Origin: Bacteroidota bacterium
GTDB lineage: Bacteria > Bacteroidota > Bacteroidia > Bacteroidales > Tenuifilaceae
Length of the DNA stretch: 44,180 bases
Reading direction: 5' to 3'
Assembly (NCBI GenBank): GCA_029558675.1
Contig: JAKQEF010000124.1
Coordinates: forward strand, 1-44,180
Below the pieces are notes generated by a model. It ran no database searches. It had not been told where the DNA came from and saw nothing but the letters and a program-made list of their open reading frames with translations. Both the position numbers and the translations under genes were made by a program. Below, piece by piece: positions 37,344 to 44,180 of this stretch (positions within the stretch are counted from its first letter, which is position 1; each line of letters starts with the position of its first letter).

Positions 37344-38543
37344 ATGCCAAACATTTCAGAAAAAGGGCAGGCCATGCCTGCTTCGCCTATCCGTAAACTT
37401 GTACCCTACGCCGAAGAAGCAAAACGAAAGGGGAGGAAAATTTACCATCTCAACATTGGGCAACCCGATATTGCCACTCCCGAAGTAGCTCTTAAAGCAG
37501 TGAGGGAAAATACGTTAAAGGTGATTGAGTACAGCCACTCTGCCGGAAACGAGAGCTATCGCAAGGGTCTTGCCAAATACTATCAGAGTGTGGGTATTGA
37601 TATTACGCATGCCGATATCATTGTAACTACGGGAGGATCGGAGGCAATCACCATCTCTTTCATGAGTTGCCTCAACCCTGGCGACGAGGTGATTACCCCT
37701 GAGCCCTTTTACGCCAACTACAATGGCTTTGCCGTAAGCACCGGCGTTAAAATCGTTCCCATTACAGCATCCATCGCCGATGGATTTGCCCTGCCCTCCA
37801 TATCGGCCTTTGAAAAGCTAATCACTCCGAAAACCAAGGGGATTTTAATTTGCAACCCCAATAACCCAACCGGATACCTATACTCACGCGAGGAACTGGA
37901 GCACCTTGCCGAAGTGGTTAAGAAACACGACCTCTACCTTTTCTCCGATGAGGTTTACCGCGAGTTTTGCTACGACGGACAAACCCATTTCTCAGCCATG
38001 AATTTAAAAGGCCTTGAGCAGAATGTGGTTCTAATGGATTCGGTATCAAAGCGGTACAGCATGTGCGGGGTAAGGGTTGGGGCCATCATTTCGCGCAACT
38101 GCGATGTGATGAAAACCGCCATGAAATTTGCACAGGCCCGTTTATGCCCGCCCTCCTATGGTCAAATTGCCGCCGAAGCGGCATTGAACACCCCCAAGGA
38201 GTACTTCGAAGGTGTGTACAACGAGTACATCGAGCGCCGCAACTACATGGTGGAAGCGCTGAACAGGATGGAAGGGGTGGTTTGCCCCAAGCCAAAGGGT
38301 GCTTTCTATACCGTTGTTAAGCTGCCCGTTGACGATACGGACCGTTTCGCCCAGTGGTTACTGGAAGAGTTTGAGTACAAGAATCAAACCGTAATGCTGG
38401 CGCCGGCTTCGGGCTTTTACGCCACAAAGGGATTGGGTAAAAATGAGGCACGCATTGCATACGTACTGAAAATTGAGGATTTGAAGAATGCCATGGAGGT
38501 ATTAGAAAAGGCATTGCTACAGTACCCGGGCAGAAAACTTTAA
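37344..38543 (+). CDS. pyridoxal phosphate-dependent aminotransferase (class I/II)
   Basis: 'YHLNIGQPDIATPEVAL', 'ILICNPNNPTGYLYSREEL', 'DSVSKRYSMCGVRVGAI' with PLP lysine. Confidence 0.95.
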   Translation: MPNISEKGQAMPASPIRKLVPYAEEAKRKGRKIYHLNIGQPDIATPEVALKAVRENTLKVIEYSHSAGNESYRKGLAKYYQSVGIDITHADIIVTTGGSEAITISFMSCLNPGDEVITPEPFYANYNGFAVSTGVKIVPITASIADGFALPSISAFEKLITPKTKGILICNPNNPTGYLYSREELEHLAEVVKKHDLYLFSDEVYREFCYDGQTHFSAMNLKGLEQNVVLMDSVSKRYSMCGVRVGAIISRNCDVMKTAMKFAQARLCPPSYGQIAAEAALNTPKEYFEGVYNEYIERRNYMVEALNRMEGVVCPKPKGAFYTVVKLPVDDTDRFAQWLLEEFEYKNQTVMLAPASGFYATKGLGKNEARIAYVLKIEDLKNAMEVLEKALLQYPGRKL

Positions 38544-38571
38544 TAAATTCCTGGAATCCTGCGGGCAACGG

Positions 38572-39282
38572 CTAAAATGCCAAATAAAAATCTTTGGTTA
38601 GCTGTTTATACTCATCGGTGAATGAGTCGTCGAGATTCCTGATGGTAAGTTCCGATTCGGAAAAACTTTTCTTTTCACTGCTAAACTCAAGAAGCAACCT
38701 TTTGGGAGGTTGCTTCTCTTTTCCTGTAACGACAACCCTTTTGTTGCAAAACAACCCGTAGTTAGAAGCTTTGGCAGTAAAAACATTGCCTTCGATGTAA
38801 GGGAAAATCCCTGCAAAAAGGCCATCAGGCGCAAGTAGCTTTTCAATACCCTTCAGCAGTTCTTCCTGAGGGAGCCAATCGGTATGGCGGGCAGCGGTAC
38901 GCTTCAATTCGGGAGATTTTAGCGACTTGATGAAGTATGGCGGATTGGATACAATGAGGTCGTACTGCCGGGTTGCCCTTTGGGCAAAATCCTGGAAACT
39001 CTCGTTAAACAAAGCAATTCTTGTTTTCCATGGGCTGTTCTCCACATTGATCAATGCCTGCCGGTACGATGGATCATCAATTTCAACGGCATCGATGGCT
39101 GCTTTGCTGCGCTGGGCAAGCATAAGCGCAATCAGTCCCGTTCCTGTACCCACGTCGAGTATGCGCGACGATGCTTCCACGTTGGCCCAGGCACCAAGCA
39201 GTACCCCGTCGGTGCCAACCTTCATGGCAGCATTCTCCTGCCTCACGGCAAATTGCTTGAATCGGAAGTAGGGATTACTCAT
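38572..39282 (-). CDS. tRNA1(Val) (adenine(37)-N6)-methyltransferase-like
   Basis: 'RQENAAMKVGTDGVLLGAWANV...ILDVGTGTGLIALMLAQRS', 'FDLIVSNPPYF'-type NPPY ('YDLIVSNPPYFIKSLKSP'). Confidence 0.9.
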   Translation of the reverse strand: MSNPYFRFKQFAVRQENAAMKVGTDGVLLGAWANVEASSRILDVGTGTGLIALMLAQRSKAAIDAVEIDDPSYRQALINVENSPWKTRIALFNESFQDFAQRATRQYDLIVSNPPYFIKSLKSPELKRTAARHTDWLPQEELLKGIEKLLAPDGLFAGIFPYIEGNVFTAKASNYGLFCNKRVVVTGKEKQPPKRLLLEFSSEKKSFSESELTIRNLDDSFTDEYKQLTKDFYLAF

Positions 39283-39377
39283 CGCTGCCCGAGATTTTTC
39301 ATGGTAAAGCCCCTACCCTTTTGGGCCCTGCCCAAAGAAAAAATGTTTTTATGCAAATGTGGCTCATACGGAATGAG

Positions 39378-40037
39378 TTAGACAAACCTTCCGTCGTTCA
39401 TGGAGAGTTGGATATCGGCCATGGCGGCCAAATCCCTATCGTGGGTTACCACCACAAAGGTTTGCTTAAACTCATCGCGAAGGGCGAAGAACAGCTTATG
39501 AAGCTCCTCCTTGTTTTTGGAATCCAGATTTCCCGATGGCTCATCGGCCAGTATAACCCTGGGCTGATTGATGAGAGCCCTGGCCACGGCAACCCTTTGC
39601 TGCTCGCCTCCCGAAAGTTCGGATGGCTTATGGTGGAACCGTTCCGATAAACCAAGAAACGAGAGCAGGTCGCCCGCCCTCTTTTCTGCGCTTTCGCGCG
39701 ATTTTCCGGCTATGTAAGCAGGTATGCACACATTCTCAATGGCTGTGAATTCGGGCAGCAGGTGATGGAATTGGAAAACAAATCCAATGTTCTTGTTCCT
39801 GAAGCCTGCCAGCTGTTTATCGCCTAACGCAAAAACATCGCGCCCGTCGATGATTACTTTCCCCGAATCGGCCTTGCTCAAAGTACCCATAATCTGCAAC
39901 AGGGTTGTCTTTCCGGCACCGCTGGGCCCCACAATGGCCACCACTTTTTCCGCAGGAATTGTAACATCAACCCCCTTGAGCACGGTTAGCGAGCCAAACG
40001 ATTTTACAACTTGTTCTACTCGAATCATATTATGCAA
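39378..40037 (-). CDS. lolD: lipoprotein-releasing ABC transporter ATP-binding protein (LolD-like)
   Basis: '[25 protein letters not shown]', '[35 protein letters not shown]'. Confidence 0.88.
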   Translation of the reverse strand: MHNMIRVEQVVKSFGSLTVLKGVDVTIPAEKVVAIVGPSGAGKTTLLQIMGTLSKADSGKVIIDGRDVFALGDKQLAGFRNKNIGFVFQFHHLLPEFTAIENVCIPAYIAGKSRESAEKRAGDLLSFLGLSERFHHKPSELSGGEQQRVAVARALINQPRVILADEPSGNLDSKNKEELHKLFFALRDEFKQTFVVVTHDRDLAAMADIQLSMNDGRFV

Positions 40038-40463
40038 TAATTGAGACCAAAGGTATAATTTTTAGTCAGAATAATATGACTAATCAATCGGAATAGGAGT
40101 TTTACAGGCCTCCCTTAAAAAGTATTTTCCTTTTTCCCAAAACAGAAAACATTAAAGGACAACTTGGAATACCTGTGCATTTTACAGCTATAAAATGATT
40201 GAAGTTTAAATGAGCAAATTGCATCAAAGGTTGTTATATCATTTGTCGGGGTGTCAAAAAATTGGCAATGGGTGCATAAATTTTTGCAATCAATACAATT
40301 ATTAAGTGCCCATATTGCTGTATGGTATTAACTGTGAGTTATATTCACTGTATTACAGCCAATCCAAGGACGTTCTCCCGCAAAGCTGAATACTCTATTC
40401 ACCGGTAAGCGCGACTAAAATAAATGTAATACGTGGCAAAAGAACCGTATAAATATTGTCAAG

Positions 40464-41801
40464 ATGAAAAAAGTGCTGATATTAGGTGCAGGAATGGTTG
40501 TTAAGCCCATTGCTCACCACCTGTTGGATAGCGGAGTCGGAATAACCATCGCAACCCGCACTCAAAGCAAAGCGGATGAGATTATTGCAGGCCATCCCAA
40601 CGGTAGATCCCGGGCCTGGAACTCGCATGATGAGGAAGCGCTTGACAGTATGGTTGCAGAGCACGACCTTACGGTTAGTCTATTACCCTACACCCACCAT
40701 GTAATGGTGGCAAAGCATTGCATTAAACACCGTAAGGATATGGTTACCACATCGTATGTGCAACCCGAAATGCGTGCCCTCGATGCCATGGCAAAGAATG
40801 CGGGAATCATCATTCTAAACGAACTGGGGCTTGATCCCGGCATTGATCATATGTCGGCCATGCGGATTATCGATCACATTCACAGAAACGGAGGGCAGGT
40901 GGATGAGTTCTACTCGCTTTGCGGTGCATTGGTGGCCCCCGAAGTGGAAAAAAACCCGTTTGGCTACAAGTTTACCTGGGCACCCAAAGGGGTTGTGATG
41001 GCAGGGAATAACCAGGCCAGATACATGTTAAACGGTAAAGTGTTTGAAATACAAACCGAAGATCTTTTCAAAAACCCGTTCATGGTCGATTTCCCCAAAG
41101 TGGGCAAGTTGGAAGTTTACCCCAACCGCGATTCATTGGCGTACATTGAAGTATATGGCATACCTGAGGTAAAAACCATGTACCGCGGAACCTTTCGCTA
41201 CGCCGGGTGGTGCCAAACGATGGATGCCATGAAACGGCTTGGGCTTCTCTCGTACGATAAGATCAGCCTGGTTGATATGACCTATGCCGACTTCGTGGCT
41301 AAACGGATTGGCATGGACAATTCGATGAATATTAAAAAGAGAATTGCAGAATATCTGGGCATAGGGTTGGAATCTACTCCAATGGTTGCACTTGAATGGC
41401 TTGGCCTGTTCAGCCAAACCCTCATCAACCGTGAAGAGGGCTCCCCTTTCAATCTGGTCTCCGACATCATGATTGAGAAGATGATGATTGGTGAGAACGA
41501 TCGCGACATGGTGGCCATGCAGCACACCTTTGTGGCCCGATACCCCGATGGCAAACAAGAGGTTATCCAATCGCGTATGTTAGACTTCGGTACGTTGAAA
41601 AACGACACATCCATTGCCCGAACAGTGGCATTGCCCGCCGCAGTCGGGGTTCAAATGATACTTGAGAATAGTATTTCGGCCAAAGGGGTTCATATACCCG
41701 TTCTGCCCGAAATATACAACCCGATACTGAATGCCCTGGAAAAGTTGAACATAACAATGGCTGAAGAATATGGGCTGCCCTTGAGCGAAAGCATTAAATA
41801 G
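40464..41801 (+). CDS. saccharopine dehydrogenase family protein
   Basis: 'MKKVLILGAGMVVKPIAHHLLDSG', 'LGLDPGIDHMSAMRIIDHIHRNGGQVDEFYSLCGALVAPE'. Confidence 0.92.
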   Translation: MKKVLILGAGMVVKPIAHHLLDSGVGITIATRTQSKADEIIAGHPNGRSRAWNSHDEEALDSMVAEHDLTVSLLPYTHHVMVAKHCIKHRKDMVTTSYVQPEMRALDAMAKNAGIIILNELGLDPGIDHMSAMRIIDHIHRNGGQVDEFYSLCGALVAPEVEKNPFGYKFTWAPKGVVMAGNNQARYMLNGKVFEIQTEDLFKNPFMVDFPKVGKLEVYPNRDSLAYIEVYGIPEVKTMYRGTFRYAGWCQTMDAMKRLGLLSYDKISLVDMTYADFVAKRIGMDNSMNIKKRIAEYLGIGLESTPMVALEWLGLFSQTLINREEGSPFNLVSDIMIEKMMIGENDRDMVAMQHTFVARYPDGKQEVIQSRMLDFGTLKNDTSIARTVALPAAVGVQMILENSISAKGVHIPVLPEIYNPILNALEKLNITMAEEYGLPLSESIK

Positions 41802-41863
41802 CGTGTTATCGGGTCGGGATTTTTTAGTTTTCACGCAAAAATTGATGCATTTTTTATACTTTC

Positions 41864-43081
41864 GTGCAAACAAAATTTTTGGCATTGAAAACATCCCTCA
41901 TACCGCTGATTCTCCTGGCCATGCTTTCGTGTGGCGGGCTATCTTCCAAAAAGGTTGATGATGAAAAGCGTATTCAAACCGGCTGCGAGCAAACCGATCG
42001 CTACCTGCCATTGCTGGAGGGAAAACGGGTAGCTCTCGTGGCAAACCACTCCACCATAATTGGAACAACCCACTTGGTGGATAGCCTTTTGACTACAGGA
42101 GTGCAGGTGGTCAGAATTTTTAGCCCCGAGCATGGTTTCCGGGGCGATGTGGCCGACGGAGTACCCATCGAAAATCAGGTTGACTCCGCCACAGGAATCC
42201 CTGTAATCTCGCTGTATGCAAAAAAGCGCAAACCTTTACCGGAGGATTTGGAGGGGATTGACGTGATGATTTTTGATATTCAGGACGTGGGGGCCCGATT
42301 CTACACCTATATATCCACCATGCACTACCTTATGGAGGCATGCGCCGAAAATACCATCCCTTTGCTGGTTTTCGACAGGCCCAATCCCAACGGATTTTAT
42401 GTTGACGGCCCCGTGCTGGATACCAACTTCAGGTCGTTTGTGGGAATGCATCCTGTACCTGTGGTTCACGGCATGACCGTGGGCGAGTTCGCCCTGATGA
42501 TCAACGGCGAGCGATGGCTCAAAAGAGGGGAACAGTGCAACCTCACCGTTATCCCATGTTCCAACTACACACACGAATCCATTTACAACCTCCCTGTTAG
42601 ACCTTCGCCCAATCTGCCCAACCAAACAGCCGTGTACCTTTACCCATCGCTATGCTTCCTCGAGGGAACGGCCATCAGCATTGGCAGGGGAACCGATTTC
42701 CCCTTCCAGGCTTTTGGTCACCCCGATTTTCCCGATATGGGCTTTGAGTTTACCCCCGAAAGTCGCCCCCACTCCAGCGTTAGCCCGCTGCTAATGAATC
42801 AGAAATGCTATGGGTTCGATCTGCGCGACTACACCGATAAGTATTTTCTCGATACAAGGGCTATCAATCTCAGCTGGCTGATATTCGCATACCAATCGTT
42901 CACCCATAAGGAGAATTTTTTCAATGGATATTTCAATACGCTGGCCGGCGGCACAACGCTAAAAGAGCAAATAGAGCAAGGCGTTGACGAACAAGCCATC
43001 CGAGATAGCTGGCAACCCGGTATTGAACAATTCATGAAGATCAGGCAGAAATATTTGCTCTACCCCGATTATTCCAAGTAG
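41864..43081 (+). CDS. DUF1343 / NamZ-like exo-beta-N-acetylmuramidase, lipoprotein
   Basis: 'GKRVALVANHSTIIGTTHLVDSLL', 'RIFSPEHGFRGDVADG', 'DIQDVGARFYTYISTMHYLMEAC'; non-ATG start (GTG 41864, or TTG 41879/41885). Confidence 0.9.
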   Translation: MQTKFLALKTSLIPLILLAMLSCGGLSSKKVDDEKRIQTGCEQTDRYLPLLEGKRVALVANHSTIIGTTHLVDSLLTTGVQVVRIFSPEHGFRGDVADGVPIENQVDSATGIPVISLYAKKRKPLPEDLEGIDVMIFDIQDVGARFYTYISTMHYLMEACAENTIPLLVFDRPNPNGFYVDGPVLDTNFRSFVGMHPVPVVHGMTVGEFALMINGERWLKRGEQCNLTVIPCSNYTHESIYNLPVRPSPNLPNQTAVYLYPSLCFLEGTAISIGRGTDFPFQAFGHPDFPDMGFEFTPESRPHSSVSPLLMNQKCYGFDLRDYTDKYFLDTRAINLSWLIFAYQSFTHKENFFNGYFNTLAGGTTLKEQIEQGVDEQAIRDSWQPGIEQFMKIRQKYLLYPDYSK

Positions 43082-43714
43082 ATGGCCAAACAAAAGTACT
43101 ACGTTGTGTGGGAAGGCGTAAAGCCGGGTATTTATGGCAGTTGGGACGAATGCCAACAGAATATTAAGGGGTTTCCCAATGCCAGGTATAAAGCATTCCC
43201 CAGCATTCAGGCTGCTGAGGCAGCCTATAGGCAGCCCTACGAAAACGTCATAGGAAAGGCGGTTAACCTCGAAATTCACCTGGAAGGGCTCGAGGAAAAT
43301 CAACCCAAGCCCATATTCCCCTCGTTGGCCGTAGATGCGGCATGCAATATGACCACAGGCGATATGGAGTATCGTGGCGTTGATGCGCAAAGCGGGAAGG
43401 AGATTTTTCGGCTGGGCCCCTTTAAGGATGGAACCAACAATATTGGTGAGTTTTTAGCCATCGTGCACGGGTTGGCACTGCTAAAACAGAAAAACAGCAA
43501 TTTACCCATTTACTCCGATTCGCTCACGGCAATCAGTTGGGTGAGAAAGAAAAAGGTCAACACAAAACAGCTTGAAACCTTCAACAATGCCAAGCTCTTC
43601 GAGCTGATTGGACGTGCAGAGAAATGGCTGCGCGAGAACACGTGGACAAACAAGCTGTTGAAGTGGGAAACCCATGCATGGGGCGAAATCCCTGCCGATT
43701 TTGGCAGGAAGTAG
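43082..43714 (+). CDS. ribonuclease H with N-terminal viroplasmin/RNase H1 hybrid-binding domain
   Basis: 'KYYVVWEGVKPGIYGSWDECQQNIKGFPNARYKAFPS' plus RNase H region 'AVDAACNMTTGDMEYRGV...NNIGEFLAIVHGLALL...IYSDSLTAISWV'. Confidence 0.93.
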   Translation: MAKQKYYVVWEGVKPGIYGSWDECQQNIKGFPNARYKAFPSIQAAEAAYRQPYENVIGKAVNLEIHLEGLEENQPKPIFPSLAVDAACNMTTGDMEYRGVDAQSGKEIFRLGPFKDGTNNIGEFLAIVHGLALLKQKNSNLPIYSDSLTAISWVRKKKVNTKQLETFNNAKLFELIGRAEKWLRENTWTNKLLKWETHAWGEIPADFGRK

Positions 43715-43856
43715 CAAGGACTGCAAAAACCGCAAACATGGCTTAAAGGGGCTTGGCTCTCTATAAATCTCGCAATCAATATAATAGCCAAGAAAAGGTT
43801 ACGATGGCTGCAAATCATTAGGTTTTTATCTATTTTTGTTCCTTTAACCCATCGAA

Positions 43857-44180
43857 TTGAAACCTGAATTTTTCATAGCGCAACGCCTAACCGATGCTTC
43901 GGCGGGTAAAGTCAGCCTCTCCCTGCCCTTTGTCCGCATCTCTACGATTGCTGTAGCCCTCAGCCTTTCTGTGATGATTATTGCTGTCGGCGTAATGGTT
44001 GGCTTTAAAAAGGAGATTACCGAAAAGACCATTGGCTTCGGAAGCCATATCCAGATGGTAAACTACGATAGCAACATCTCTTTCGAAACCCACCCTATTC
44101 CCAGTACTCTGGAATTCTTGCCCGATATCCAATCGATAAAAGGCGTTAGACACATTCAAACCTTTGCTCTGAAGCCGGGA
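43857..44180 (+). CDS. FtsX-family ABC transporter permease (LolC/E-like), truncated by window end
   Basis: Absent from the ORF track. Translating from TTG 43857 gives LKPEFFIAQRLTDASAGKVSLSLPFVRISTIAVALSLSVMIIAVGVMVGFKKEITEKTIGFGSHIQMVNYD...; in-frame stop TAA at 43845, no upstream ATG. Confidence 0.82.
   Translation, partial: MKPEFFIAQRLTDASAGKVSLSLPFVRISTIAVALSLSVMIIAVGVMVGFKKEITEKTIGFGSHIQMVNYDSNISFETHPIPSTLEFLPDIQSIKGVRHIQTFALKPG

Noticed and set aside
1-44180. tRNA, rRNA or prophage genes
   Set aside because: None recognised on either strand by eye; a tRNAscan or Infernal run would be needed to exclude small RNAs fully.

Overview
44.2-kb window of a Bacteroidetes-type genome, judged from gene content (T9SS-linked proteins, PD40/TPR outer-membrane proteins, DUF1573, AMP nucleosidase) and one TAnnTTTG-type promoter. 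Most of it is ordinary chromosome: YqgE, class-IV aminotransferase, NUDIX, rhomboid, HolA, AMP nucleosidase, GNAT, a lipoyl E2, ABC transporters, an SSS symporter, Fe/Mn SOD, TrmN6-like methyltransferase, LolD, a saccharopine-dehydrogenase-family protein, NamZ/DUF1343, RNase H, and an FtsX-family permease cut by the window end. Accessory or surface modules: (i) three tandem TPR-PD40 paralogs at 5.8-12.5 kb that differ in their C-terminal anchors; (ii) a DUF6364-PIN toxin-antitoxin operon with a palindromic operator candidate, bracketed by two near-identical palindromic repeats; (iii) a translationally coupled LPP20-like/TPR lipoprotein pair; (iv) a giant (2688 aa) PKD-repeat protein with an IgGFc-binding-like N-terminus and a T9SS type-B C-terminus, followed by PorP/SprF. 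The most interesting locus is 24.9-26.5 kb. There a single-domain HUH/Y1 IS200-like transposase without TnpB lies between two dense arrays (5 + 9 units, 49-51 bp period) of a hairpin repeat. Two more hairpins of the same design lie in opposite orientation just upstream of the transposase. Stem sequences differ between them in a base-pair-preserving way, while a 3-nt AGN-type loop and a GNRACCTTTGT-like tail are kept. This resembles a REP/RAYT system and may be a Bacteroidetes version with clustered, modular repeats. No homology search was run; all assignments are from reading sequence and motifs.
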